Below are positions 16,516-25,275 of a stretch of 64,000 nt of DNA, one piece after another. Under the pieces are notes generated by a model. That model had not been told where the DNA came from. It saw only the letters and a program-made list of their open reading frames with translations, and did no database searches. The position numbers were made by a program, and so were the translations under genes. The stretch is from Pseudomonas sp. NFIX28 (GTDB lineage: Bacteria; Pseudomonadota; Gammaproteobacteria; Pseudomonadales; Pseudomonadaceae). The stretch is from assembly GCF_900107395.1 (NCBI RefSeq), contig NZ_FNPW01000011.1:1-64000 (forward strand), read 5' to 3'. Numbering within the stretch: position 1 is the first letter of the stretch; the number at the start of each line of letters is the position of its first letter.

Positions 16516-18177
16516 GTGGAGCATCTGTTCAAGAGATGGCGGCCGGGGCCGACCAGGCGCTGGCTGCCGGTGTGCGGCTGGCTGGCGCTGGTCGCGCTGA
16601 GCCAGCCGTTGCTGGCCGAGGAGGGCGGCCCGCTGGAAGGTGATGCCGCGCCAGCTGGCGCGGCGCAAGGCGAGGCCGCGCCTGCGCGGCTGGTGGATGT
16701 GAATGAATACTTCGTGCGCGGCAATACCGTGCTCGATGCCCGGGCCATCGAAGAGGCGGTGTATCCCTTCCTCGGTCCGCAGAAGGCCCTGAGCGATATC
16801 GAAGGCGCCCGCGATGCCTTGCAGAAGGTCTACCAGGCCCGCGGCTACCAGTCGGTGTTCGTCGAGCTGCCGGAGCAGAAGGTCGAGGACGGCATCGTCT
16901 ACCTGCAGGTCAGCGAGACCAAGGTCGGGCGGGTGCGGGTGGTGGGGGCCAAGCATTATTCGCCGGTGGAAATCCGCGACGAAGTGCCGGCGCTCAAGGA
17001 AGGCGAGGTACCGGACTTCGCCAAGGTCCAGGGCCAGCTGGCGAGCCTGAACAAGACCCCCGGGCGCCAGGTCATGCCGCTGGTTCGCGAAGGCCAGCGC
17101 CCCGGCACCATGGACGTCGACCTGCAAGTGGAAGACCAGAACCCCTGGCAGGCCAGCGTCGGCCTGAACAACGACTACAGCGCCGACACCAAGCACCTGC
17201 GGGCGGTCACCAGCCTGGGTTACAACAACCTCTGGCAACTGGGCCACAGCATTTCCCTGACCTATTTCACCGCGCCCGAAGACCAGGACAATGCCAAGGT
17301 CTGGTCCGGTTCCTACACCGCGCCGCTGAACGAGCGCTGGAGCCTGCAGTTCGCCGGCTACCAGTCCGACAGCAACGTCGCCACCATCGGCGGCAGCAAC
17401 GTGCTGGGCAAAGGCCATTCCTACGGCCTGTCGCTGATCTACAGCCTGCCGGCCAGTGGCAGTTGGGCCAACTCGTTCTCGGTCGGGGTGGATTTCAAGG
17501 ACTTCGAGGAAGAGCTGAGCCTGGGCGGCAACAGCGACAAGGTGCCGCTCAAGTACGCGCCGTTCACCTTCGCCTACAACGGTTTGCGCTACACCGAGAC
17601 TTCCCAGCTGGGCCTCGGCCTGAGCCTGGTGGCCGGCACCCGCAGCCTGTTCGGCTATGGCAGCTCGGACGAAGACTTCGACTACAAGCGCTACCGCGCC
17701 AACCCCAGTTTCGCCGTGCTCAAGGGCGATGCGAATTACACCTACACCTTCGCCAACGACTGGCAGAGCGCGTCCAAGGCCGCGTTCCAGCTGGCCTCGG
17801 GGCCGCTGGTGTCGAACGAGCAGTTCTCCGCCGGTGGCGCCACCTCGGTGCGCGGCTACCTGGCGGCCGAGCGCACCAGCGACGACGGCTACCTGTTTTC
17901 CCAGGAATTGCGCACGCCGTCCCTGGCCAAGTACCTGGGCGGCTATGTCAACGAATGGCGCTTCTACGCCTTCGCCGAGGGCGCGCAGATGTACCTGCGC
18001 GACGAGCTTCCCGACCAGGAGGCCGACTACAGCCTGGCCAGCGTTGGCCTGGGCACCCGCGCCAGCTTGAGCAAATGGCTTTCCGGCAGCCTGGATTGGG
18101 GTTACCCGCTGCTTGACGGACCGAACACCCAGAAACAGGACTCGCGCGTGCACTTCAGCGTGCAGGCGGCGTTTTGA
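16516..18177 (+). CDS. pdtB: TpsB outer-membrane transporter (PdtB-like)
   Basis: This 553-residue Omp85/TpsB protein has an N-terminal signal peptide ending near SQPLLAEE. A POTRA region (about 55-200) contains VDVNEYFVRGNTVLDARAIEEA and the second repeat VSETKVGRVRVVGAKHY. A 16-strand barrel follows, with the conserved L6 motif FSAGGATSVRGY near residue 440 and a terminal aromatic (AAF). The length fits the family. I chose the GTG at 16516, five bases after AGGGGG; a longer reading from 16438 would overlap phdA. It is the natural exporter for the exoprotein at 1-12548. In P. aeruginosa the equivalent is PA0692. Confidence 0.9.
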   Translation: MEHLFKRWRPGPTRRWLPVCGWLALVALSQPLLAEEGGPLEGDAAPAGAAQGEAAPARLVDVNEYFVRGNTVLDARAIEEAVYPFLGPQKALSDIEGARDALQKVYQARGYQSVFVELPEQKVEDGIVYLQVSETKVGRVRVVGAKHYSPVEIRDEVPALKEGEVPDFAKVQGQLASLNKTPGRQVMPLVREGQRPGTMDVDLQVEDQNPWQASVGLNNDYSADTKHLRAVTSLGYNNLWQLGHSISLTYFTAPEDQDNAKVWSGSYTAPLNERWSLQFAGYQSDSNVATIGGSNVLGKGHSYGLSLIYSLPASGSWANSFSVGVDFKDFEEELSLGGNSDKVPLKYAPFTFAYNGLRYTETSQLGLGLSLVAGTRSLFGYGSSDEDFDYKRYRANPSFAVLKGDANYTYTFANDWQSASKAAFQLASGPLVSNEQFSAGGATSVRGYLAAERTSDDGYLFSQELRTPSLAKYLGGYVNEWRFYAFAEGAQMYLRDELPDQEADYSLASVGLGTRASLSKWLSGSLDWGYPLLDGPNTQKQDSRVHFSVQAAF

Positions 18178-18197
18178 TCTTTCACGGAGTAACTTTC

Positions 18198-20015
18198 ATG
18201 CAGCGCTTACTGATTTCCCTGTTGATCTGCCTGGGCTTCGTGCTCCCGGCGACCGCCCAGGCCTGGTGGCAGGACGATTGGCACTACCGCAAGCAGATTT
18301 CCATCGACACCACGCCGCAAGGCGCGGCCATCAACCAGGCCCTGGGCCGTACCGCGCTGCTGGTGCGCCTGCACACCGGCAACTTCAGTTTCGACGGGGT
18401 CAAGGAAGACGGCTCCGACCTGCGTTTTGTCAGTGCCGATGACAAGACCGTGTTCAACCACCAGATCGAAAGCTTCGACCCGCTGATGGGCATGGCCCTG
18501 GTCTGGGTCGATGTGCCGAACGTCGAGGGCGGCCAGCGCCAGGACATCTGGATGTACTACGGCAACCAGAAGGCCCCGGCCAGCGCCAACGGCCAACTGA
18601 CGTTCGACCCGAACTACATCGCCCTCTATCACTTCGATGGCGCCAACGGCATGCCACCCAAGGACACCACCGCCTACGGCAACCACGCGCAGAGCGCCAC
18701 CGGCGCGAGCATCGACGGGGTGATCGGCCGCGCCTTGCAGTTCAACGGCCAGCCGCTGCTGTTGCCGGCCAGCCCGTCGCTGCAACACAACGCCGACGGC
18801 GCCTTTACCTTCAGTGCCTGGGTGCGCCTGGACCAGGCCAGCGGCGAACAACTGCTGCTGGCCCGCCGCGAAGAGGCCGGCAGCCTGCTGCTCGGGGTCA
18901 ACCAGGGCGTGCCCTTCGTCGAGGTCGACGGCCAGCGTGCGGTATCGACCCAGCCACTGAACCCGGGGCAATGGCAGCACCTGGCCCTGACCGCCCAGGG
19001 CAGCCAGCTGGCGCTGCTGGTCAATGGCCGCGAAAGCGCGCGCCTGGCGGTGGCGCTGCCGGCCTTCAATTCGCCGCTGGCGATCGGTGCCGACCTTCCG
19101 GCCGAAGCCGGCGCCGAGGCCAGTGTGTTTATGCCGTTCGCCGGCGCCATCGACGAGCTGCGCCTGTCCAAGGTGGCGCGGCCCGCCGGCCTGCTGCTGG
19201 CCGACGCCGCGGCCCAGGGCGCCGAATCGAAGCTGGTGGTCTACGGCGTCGATGAAGAGCAGTCGGGTTTTGGTTTCGGCAGCCTGGGCTTTCTGCTCAA
19301 GGCCGTGCCGGTGGATGCCTGGGTGATCATCGCGGTGCTGGTGCTGATGATGTTCCAGTCGTGGATCATCATGATCCGCAAGAACCGCACGCTCAGCCGC
19401 GTCAGCAGTGCCAACCAGGCTTTCCGCGAGCAGTTCGCCCGGGTCGGCACGCGCCTGGAAATGTTTGCCGACGATCATGAGCTGGCCCAGCGCCTGGAGC
19501 ATTCCTCGCTGTGGCGCCTGTACCAGGTGGCGGTCCAGGAGATCCGCACCCGTCGCGCCCAGGGCGCCGACACCTCGTCGGTCTCGGCGGCGACCATCGA
19601 AGCCATCCGCTGCTCCATGGACGGCGTGCGCACCCGCGAGAACCAGCAACTCGGTTCCAAACTCTCGACCCTGTCCAACGCCATCGCCGGCGGACCCTAC
19701 ATCGGCCTGCTGGGCACGGTGCTGGGGATCATGGTGGTGTTCCTCGGCACGGCCATGGCCGGCGACGTCAACATCAACGCCATCGCCCCGGGCATGGCCG
19801 CGGCCCTGCTGGCCACGGCCATGGGCCTGTTCGTCGCGATCCCGGCGCTGTTTGGCTACAACCGGCTGATTACCCGTAACAAGGAAGTCAGCGCCGACAT
19901 GCGGGTGTTCGTCGACGAGTTCATCACGCGCCTGGCCGAGCTGCATGGCGCCGGCCAGTCCAGCGAAGGCGCCGCCACGCGCGCGCATAACGCCAACGCC
20001 AGCGTACCGGCCTGA
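18198..20015 (+). CDS. exbB: ExbB-type proton channel with periplasmic DUF2341/LamG extension
   Basis: This 605-residue protein is more than twice the length of a classical ExbB. It carries a signal peptide (ending ATAQA), a DUF2341 domain (WWQDDWHYRKQISID to about residue 135), and a LamG/concanavalin-like domain (about 145-335, with FTFSAWVRLD and WQHLALTAQGSQ). The first membrane helix is at about 372-393. The MotA/TolQ/ExbB domain carries helices near 495-520 and 532-555 (YIGLLGTVLGIMVVF). It begins at ATG 18198 after ACGGAG. With the next two genes it forms an inner-membrane energiser. A LamG domain suggests that it senses or binds a cell-wall sugar or the exoprotein; that is inference. 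Confidence 0.88.
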   Translation: MQRLLISLLICLGFVLPATAQAWWQDDWHYRKQISIDTTPQGAAINQALGRTALLVRLHTGNFSFDGVKEDGSDLRFVSADDKTVFNHQIESFDPLMGMALVWVDVPNVEGGQRQDIWMYYGNQKAPASANGQLTFDPNYIALYHFDGANGMPPKDTTAYGNHAQSATGASIDGVIGRALQFNGQPLLLPASPSLQHNADGAFTFSAWVRLDQASGEQLLLARREEAGSLLLGVNQGVPFVEVDGQRAVSTQPLNPGQWQHLALTAQGSQLALLVNGRESARLAVALPAFNSPLAIGADLPAEAGAEASVFMPFAGAIDELRLSKVARPAGLLLADAAAQGAESKLVVYGVDEEQSGFGFGSLGFLLKAVPVDAWVIIAVLVLMMFQSWIIMIRKNRTLSRVSSANQAFREQFARVGTRLEMFADDHELAQRLEHSSLWRLYQVAVQEIRTRRAQGADTSSVSAATIEAIRCSMDGVRTRENQQLGSKLSTLSNAIAGGPYIGLLGTVLGIMVVFLGTAMAGDVNINAIAPGMAAALLATAMGLFVAIPALFGYNRLITRNKEVSADMRVFVDEFITRLAELHGAGQSSEGAATRAHNANASVPA

Positions 20016-20026
20016 GGAGAAACGTC

Positions 20027-20452
20027 ATGGCTTCTGTGAACGCCTCCCACGACGACGATGACGACGCGGCAGTGGACAGCATCAACATCACGCCCCTGGT
20101 GGATGTGCTGATGGTGGTGCTGGTGATGTTCATCCTCACCGCCACCGCCCAGGTCTCCGGGATCCAGATCAACCTGCCCAAGGCCAGCGCCTCGGTGTCG
20201 CTGTCGGAGGCCAAGACCAAGGCGATCTCGGTCAACGACGGCGGCCAGGTGTTCCTCGACGCCTACCCGGTCACATTGCCCGAGCTGGAAGAACGCCTGC
20301 GCATGGAGAAGGCCCTGAACCCGGACTTCCCGGTGATCGTGCGCGGCGACGCCACGGTGCAGTACCAGAAGGTCATCGAAGTCCTGGACCTGCTGCGCCG
20401 GCTGGAGTTGTCCCAGGTCGGGCTGGTCACCGGCAAACCGAGCCAGGGCTGA
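20027..20452 (+). CDS. exbD: ExbD-type biopolymer transport protein
   Basis: This 141-residue protein has an acidic cytoplasmic N-terminus (HDDDDDAAVDS). A single membrane helix follows, with the conserved proton-carrying Asp in ITPLVDVLMVVLVMF. The periplasmic domain ends in a helix (VIEVLDLLRRLELSQVG) typical of ExbD/TolR. It is 11 bases downstream of exbB with a good GAGGAG site and 3 bases upstream of tonB. It should assemble with the ExbB to form the proton-driven motor. Confidence 0.93.
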   Translation: MASVNASHDDDDDAAVDSINITPLVDVLMVVLVMFILTATAQVSGIQINLPKASASVSLSEAKTKAISVNDGGQVFLDAYPVTLPELEERLRMEKALNPDFPVIVRGDATVQYQKVIEVLDLLRRLELSQVGLVTGKPSQG

Positions 20453-20455
20453 ATC

Positions 20456-21178
20456 ATGACTGCACAGCAACCGATCGCACCATCACCAATCCAGCTGCCG
20501 CCAGTGAAGAACCGCACGGCGCCGCGCCTGCTCAAGTGGGGCGCGGGGCTGCTGCTGGGCGCCGTTGCCGCCTGGCTGCTCTGGCAGTGGGCCAATGACA
20601 TGAGCGGGGTGCGTCGCGAAGCGCCGAAGGTGCCGACCATCATCCCGCTGCCGCCACCACCGCCACCGCCGCCGGAACCTCCCAAGGAGCCGGAGCCGCA
20701 GGTCGAGGAGAAGGTGCCCGAGCCGGAACCGACCCCGGAGCCGGAGCAGGTCAAGCCCGAGGAAGAGGCACCGCCGTCGCCGGTGGACGATCTGGCCAAC
20801 CCGATGCAGATGGACGGCGAGGCCCAGGCCGGCAGCGACGCCTTCAACATCGGCGCCGGCAAGGGCGGCGGCATGGCCGGTTCCGGCGGCGGGCGCCTGG
20901 GCAACGGCACCTACAGCCAGTTCCTGGCTTTCACCTTCCAGCGTGTGCTGCGGGAAAACCCGGAGCTGCGCAACCAGGCCTTTTCGCTGCAAACCGACGT
21001 CTGGCTGAGCGCCGTCGGCGAGATCACCCGGGTCGAGCTGGTCAAGTCCAGCGGCAACCCGCACATCGACACCCAGGTGCTGGCCGCCTTGCGCGGCGCA
21101 CCGGCCCTGACGGAACGGCCTCCGGCCTCCCTGACCCTGCCTGTACGCCTGTCCCTGCAGGGGCGGCGTCCGGGTTAA
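20456..21178 (+). CDS. tonB: TonB-type energy transducer
   Basis: This 240-residue protein has one N-terminal membrane helix (about 28-45). A long Pro/Glu-rich periplasmic spacer (PPPPPPPPEPPKEPEPQVEEK onward, about 60-115), a Gly-rich linker and a short TonB-type C-terminal domain (about 160-238, LQTDVWLSAVGEITRVELVK) follow. It is the third member of the exbB-exbD-tonB set. No TonB-dependent receptor or FecIR-like pair is present in the window, so its outer-membrane partner is open; PdtB or the porin that follows are the candidates by position. Confidence 0.87.
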   Translation: MTAQQPIAPSPIQLPPVKNRTAPRLLKWGAGLLLGAVAAWLLWQWANDMSGVRREAPKVPTIIPLPPPPPPPPEPPKEPEPQVEEKVPEPEPTPEPEQVKPEEEAPPSPVDDLANPMQMDGEAQAGSDAFNIGAGKGGGMAGSGGGRLGNGTYSQFLAFTFQRVLRENPELRNQAFSLQTDVWLSAVGEITRVELVKSSGNPHIDTQVLAALRGAPALTERPPASLTLPVRLSLQGRRPG

Positions 21179-21221
21179 CCGAACGACTGATGCAAGTTTT
21201 GCCAAAAGGAGCTGTGTGCAA

Positions 21222-22916
21222 ATGATTTCCAACGTGAATCGATTGTCCCTGGCGATCGGCATGGTCATCGCGACCCTGGTGGGACCGGTAGCGGCCGCGC
21301 CCGCTGCGCCCTCGGAAAACGCCACGATCAATCTGATCCGTTTGCTGGTGCAGCAGGGCGTGCTGAAACAGGCACAGGCCGACGGCCTGATCGCCCAGGC
21401 CGAGCGCGAAGCGCAGCAGGCGCGCCAGGCCAACACCACGGTGGCCGCGGGGCCGGCGGCGACGCCGGGAGATGTGCGGGTGCAATACGTGCCGGCGATC
21501 GTCCGCGATCAGATCCGCGACCAGGTCAAGGCCGAGGTCATGGCCACCGCCAAGCAGGAAAACTGGGCCCAGCCCAATACCTTCCCGGACTGGGTGTCGC
21601 GCATCAGCTTCGACGGCGACATTCGCCTGCGTAACGAATCGCGCTACTACTCGGGCAGCAACAGCAACGAAATCGTCGACTTCGCCAAGCTCAACGACAA
21701 GGGCCCGTACGACGTCAACCCCAACACCAGCTCCAGCCTGCCGCCCTTGCTCAACACCCGCGAGGACCGCGAAAACCTGTTCCGCCTGCGCGCCCGGCTG
21801 GGCATGAAGGCGCAGATCGCCCCCGACTGGAGCGCCGGCATCCGCATCGGCACCGGCTCGGACGACAACCCGGTGTCCACCACCCAGACCCTGGGCGGCG
21901 GTTTCGGCAAGAAGGACATCTGGCTCGACCAGGGCTACCTGACCTGGAACGCCACCGACGAGCTGACTCTGACCGGCGGACGGATCGCCAACCCGTTCTT
22001 CTCCACCGACCTGCTGTATTCCAACGATCTGAATTTCGACGGCGTGGCGGCGATCTTCAACCACAAGCTCAATCGTGACTGGAGCCTGTTCGGTACCGTC
22101 GGCGCGTTCCCGGTGGAGTACACCGACGACACCTCCACCAGCAACGGCTTCGACAAGGAAGACAGCGACAACAAATGGCTGTACGGCGCGCAGATCGGCG
22201 CCAACTGGGCGATCAACAGCAACCACCGGCTCAAGGGCGCGCTGGCCTACTACCGCTTCGACGACATCGAAGGCCAACGCTCCAGCGCCTGCGAACCCTG
22301 GGCCGGGGCGCCGGGCTGCGACACCGACGACACGCGCGCGGCCTTCATGCAGAAGGGCAACAGTGTGTTCCTGCTGCGCGACATCACGCCCAACCCGCTC
22401 AACCCGGCCGCCACCGCGCAGCCGCAATTCGTCGGCCTGGCCTCGGAGTTCAACCTGCTGGACCTGAACCTGGTGTGGGACGCCGACCTGCCGCAGGACT
22501 TCAAGCTGCGTAGCCAGGCCAACTACGTGCACAACCTGGGCTACGACGAAGGCGAGATGCGCAAGCGTTCCGAGGGCCAGATCGTCAACAACCTGGATAG
22601 CAACGGCGAGCTGGAAAGCGGCGCCAATGCCTGGATGGTGCAGTTCACCCTGGGCAACAGCCTGGAGCTGGCCAAGCAGGGCGACTGGAACCTGTTCGCC
22701 GGCTACAAGTACATCCAGCCCGATGCGCTGCCCGACGGTTTCAACGATTCCTCGTTCCACCTCGGCGGCACCAACGCCAAGGGCTATTTCCTCGGCGGCA
22801 ACTACGGCCTGGCCAAGAACGTCTTCGCCACCGGCCGCTGGCTGAGTTCCGAGGCGGTATACGGTGCGCCGTTCGACATCGATGTCTTGCAGCTTGAAAT
22901 CAACACGCGCTTCTAG
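21222..22916 (+). CDS. Putative outer-membrane porin with N-terminal coiled coil
   Basis: This 564-residue protein has a signal peptide cleaved near VAAAPAAP and a short helical segment (INLIRLLVQQGVLKQ to about residue 75). A long beta-barrel region ends in the aromatic-terminated strand LQLEINTRF. It resembles the putative-porin family (Porin_5) and the P. aeruginosa PA0696 position. I prefer the ATG at 22-base distance from AAAAGGAG onset (21222) over the GTG at 21216. The cargo is unknown. Co-transcription with tonB and exbBD suggests either a dedicated outer-membrane partner or a surface anchor for the TPS machine. Confidence 0.82.
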   Translation: MISNVNRLSLAIGMVIATLVGPVAAAPAAPSENATINLIRLLVQQGVLKQAQADGLIAQAEREAQQARQANTTVAAGPAATPGDVRVQYVPAIVRDQIRDQVKAEVMATAKQENWAQPNTFPDWVSRISFDGDIRLRNESRYYSGSNSNEIVDFAKLNDKGPYDVNPNTSSSLPPLLNTREDRENLFRLRARLGMKAQIAPDWSAGIRIGTGSDDNPVSTTQTLGGGFGKKDIWLDQGYLTWNATDELTLTGGRIANPFFSTDLLYSNDLNFDGVAAIFNHKLNRDWSLFGTVGAFPVEYTDDTSTSNGFDKEDSDNKWLYGAQIGANWAINSNHRLKGALAYYRFDDIEGQRSSACEPWAGAPGCDTDDTRAAFMQKGNSVFLLRDITPNPLNPAATAQPQFVGLASEFNLLDLNLVWDADLPQDFKLRSQANYVHNLGYDEGEMRKRSEGQIVNNLDSNGELESGANAWMVQFTLGNSLELAKQGDWNLFAGYKYIQPDALPDGFNDSSFHLGGTNAKGYFLGGNYGLAKNVFATGRWLSSEAVYGAPFDIDVLQLEINTRF

Positions 22917-22925
22917 GGCGCAGGG

Positions 22926-23591
22926 ATGGATCGCATGAATAACTTGATGAACACGCGAGCCAGGGCAGGGCGCTGCCTGTTGTTGACCCTCGGCGTGCTG
23001 CTGGCCGGCGAGGCCGGCGCCGAAGGCATGGAGGAGCGCCTGCGCACCCAGTTGCGCAGCACCACCCAGCAGTTGCAGGCCCTGCAGAGCGAACAGGCGC
23101 AGGCCAGCGCGGCGCGCATCGCCGCCGAGAACCAGGCCAAACAGGCGCAGGCGCAGATCAAGCAACTGACCGCCGACCTGGCCAAGGCCCGCGGCGTCGC
23201 CGAGCAACTGGCCGGCCAGCAGCAGAGCCTGCACAGCCAGGCGCAGGCACAGGTGGCCGCCAGCAGCGAGCAGATCGGCAAGTTCAAGAAGGCCTACGAC
23301 GAATTACTCGCCATGGCCCGGGCCAAAGAGGCCGAACGGGCCAAGCTTCAGGCGCAATTGAGCGAACGTGACACACAAGTGCAGCAATGTTCGGTCAAGA
23401 ATCAGCAAATGTACGGCGTGGCCAAGGAAATCCTCGCGGCCTACGAAAAGATCGACGTCGCCGAAGTGATGAAGATCCGCCAGCCGTTCGCCGGCAGTGC
23501 CCGGGTCAAGTTCGAGGAACTGGCCCAGGGCTTTGGCGACGATTTGTACAAGACCCAGTTCGATGCCCCCCGGGCAGCGAGCGCTCACTGA
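22926..23591 (+). CDS. Periplasmic coiled-coil protein of the pdt locus
   Basis: This 221-residue protein has a signal peptide (RCLLLTLGVLLAGEAGA). A long Gln/Ala-rich coiled coil (about 35-145; repeated AQAQIKQLTADLAKA-type heptads) and a small C-terminal domain with one cysteine follow. It starts 10 bases after the porin stop; a second in-frame ATG lies at 22935. A similarly placed gene occurs in the P. aeruginosa locus (PA0697). I do not know a function. A spacer or scaffold between inner and outer membrane fits its shape. Confidence 0.75.
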   Translation: MDRMNNLMNTRARAGRCLLLTLGVLLAGEAGAEGMEERLRTQLRSTTQQLQALQSEQAQASAARIAAENQAKQAQAQIKQLTADLAKARGVAEQLAGQQQSLHSQAQAQVAASSEQIGKFKKAYDELLAMARAKEAERAKLQAQLSERDTQVQQCSVKNQQMYGVAKEILAAYEKIDVAEVMKIRQPFAGSARVKFEELAQGFGDDLYKTQFDAPRAASAH

Positions 23592-23611
23592 ATATCAGGG
23601 AAGAACCGAGC

Positions 23612-24145
23612 ATGACTGAACAAGCGCAACTGATTGCCAGCGTCACCCCGCAGAGCCTCACCGAACTGCTGCAAGGCGCCGGCTACCGCGTCAACCAGAC
23701 CGACCAGAACGGCATCGTGCAACTGCTCAGCGCCAGCCAGGGCATCGGCTATGCGGTGCGTTTCGGCAACGCAGCGGGGGCTGAAACGCGCAGCTACGTG
23801 GACTTCACCTTCAGCTGCGCGCTGCGGGTCCAGGGCGACTTGCCGGCGGGCCTGGCCGAGCTGTGGAATGCCTCGCGGCGCTTTGCCCGGCTGTCGGTGC
23901 AGGGCGAGTTCCTGGTAATGGAAATGGACGTGCTGGTGGCCGGCGTCAGCCACGATCACCTGCGCAGCCAGCTGGAACTGTGGGACCGGCTGTTGCAGGA
24001 GTTCATCGTCTACCTGCGCGACTACAGCCAGCACGCCGCGCGCCTGCAGGCCCAGGCCGATGCGCCTGGAACAGCGCCCGAAGCAACGCCTGGATCGATA
24101 GCCGAGACAGCGCCCGAGGCCACCGCCGAGGTGCCCGCGCCGTGA
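23612..24145 (+). CDS. YbjN-domain protein
   Basis: This 177-residue soluble protein has no signal peptide. The segment from residue 10 to about 135 (SLTELLQGAGYRVNQTDQNG ... LWNASRRFARLSVQGEFLVM) has the pattern of YbjN/type-III-chaperone-like folds. It ends in a disordered Pro/Ala/Glu tail. Its stop overlaps the GTG of the ppiC gene (GTGA). Such folds often bind partner proteins, so a cytoplasmic chaperone for the giant substrate is possible but is inference. Confidence 0.7.
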   Translation: MTEQAQLIASVTPQSLTELLQGAGYRVNQTDQNGIVQLLSASQGIGYAVRFGNAAGAETRSYVDFTFSCALRVQGDLPAGLAELWNASRRFARLSVQGEFLVMEMDVLVAGVSHDHLRSQLELWDRLLQEFIVYLRDYSQHAARLQAQADAPGTAPEATPGSIAETAPEATAEVPAP

Positions 24146-25110
24146 AAAAGCCAAGCCTGGTGGTCGGCGCCGGGGCGCTGGCCTTGGTGGCGCTGGCGGT
24201 GTGGTTGGGCGTGCGCCCAGGCAGCGACCCGGTGGCGGCGCAACAGCCCGTGGCGGCGGCCGCCAGCGCGCTCGACAATAGCCCCGCCGACGCCGGCCCG
24301 GCAGTGGCGCGCCTGGGTAACCAGCAGGTGGCGCCGCAGGAGCTCAAGGCGCTGTTTGCCGCGTTGCCCGAGCAGGCCCGCGAGCAGTTGCGCGGCAATC
24401 GCCCGGCCCTGGAAAGCTGGATTCGCACGCGCCTGGCGGAAAAGGCCGTGCTCGAACAGGCCGATGCCCAGGGCTGGCGCCAGCGTCCGGACGTGGCCTT
24501 GCAGACCCGGGTGGCCACGGAGCAGATCGTCTTTCGCGACTACTTGCGCTCGGTCAGCCAGGTGCCGGACGGCTACCCGAGCGAGGCCGAATTGCAGCAG
24601 GCCTATGACGCCGGCAAGGCGCAGTGGCAGACCCCGGCCTTGTACCGGGTCAGCCAGATCTTCCTCGCGGTGAACGACCCGCAGGCGCTCGAGGCGACGC
24701 GCAAGCAGGCCCAGGAACTGAGCAAGAAAGCCCAGGCCGCCCCCGGCGAATTCGCCGCCCTGGCCAGCCAGTATTCCCAGGACCCCGACAGCGCCCGGCG
24801 TGGCGGCGACGCCGGTTTGCAGCCGTTGCAGCAACTGCTGCCCGAGGTGCGCGGCGCGGTGGCGCGCTTGAAGGTCGGCGCGGTGTCGGATGCGCTGCAA
24901 AGCCCGGCGGGGTTTCATGTGCTCAAGCTGACCGAGCAGCAGCCGGCCCGCACCGCGACCCTGGACGAGTTGCGCGAGCGCCTGACCCAGGCCCTGCGGG
25001 CCCAGCGCCAGGAACAGATCGCCAAGGCTTACCTGGAAGGCATGCTCGACACCGCGACCCTGAGCATCGACGGCGCGCAGTTGAACAAGGTGCTGGAGGA
25101 GAAGCTGTAA
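24142..25110 (+). CDS. Membrane-anchored PpiC-type peptidyl-prolyl isomerase
   Basis: This 322-residue protein has an N-terminal membrane anchor (SLVVGAGALALVALAVWLGV). A SurA/PpiD-like N-terminal helical region is followed by a parvulin domain (about 160-270) with FAALASQYSQDPDSARRGGDAG and the closing GFHVLKLTE. It begins with GTG at 24142, overlapping the YbjN gene. It is likely a periplasmic holdase/foldase for the unfolded exoprotein or for PdtB on its way to the outer membrane. Matches the PA0699 position. Confidence 0.87.
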   Translation: MKKPSLVVGAGALALVALAVWLGVRPGSDPVAAQQPVAAAASALDNSPADAGPAVARLGNQQVAPQELKALFAALPEQAREQLRGNRPALESWIRTRLAEKAVLEQADAQGWRQRPDVALQTRVATEQIVFRDYLRSVSQVPDGYPSEAELQQAYDAGKAQWQTPALYRVSQIFLAVNDPQALEATRKQAQELSKKAQAAPGEFAALASQYSQDPDSARRGGDAGLQPLQQLLPEVRGAVARLKVGAVSDALQSPAGFHVLKLTEQQPARTATLDELRERLTQALRAQRQEQIAKAYLEGMLDTATLSIDGAQLNKVLEEKL

Positions 25111-25136
25111 GTGCGGCGGTGGGATTGATACCGCTT

Positions 25137-25200
25137 TCGCGAGCAAGCTTCGCTCCTACAGGTTCAATGCCGTCCATGTAGGAGCGAAGCTTGCTCGCGA
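25137..25200. repeat. REP pair, perfect 23-base inverted repeat
   Basis: The arms 25137-25159 and 25178-25200 (GTAGGAGCGAAGCTTGCTCG core) are exact inverted copies around an 18-base loop. It lies 26 bases after the ppiC stop and could also terminate or stabilise the operon transcript. Confidence 0.9.
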
Positions 25201-25275
25201 TAGACGGCAACGCCGTCCAACCCGCTACAAACAACGTGCAATGGATGCAATCACCCACATGACAGGGAGTCACTC

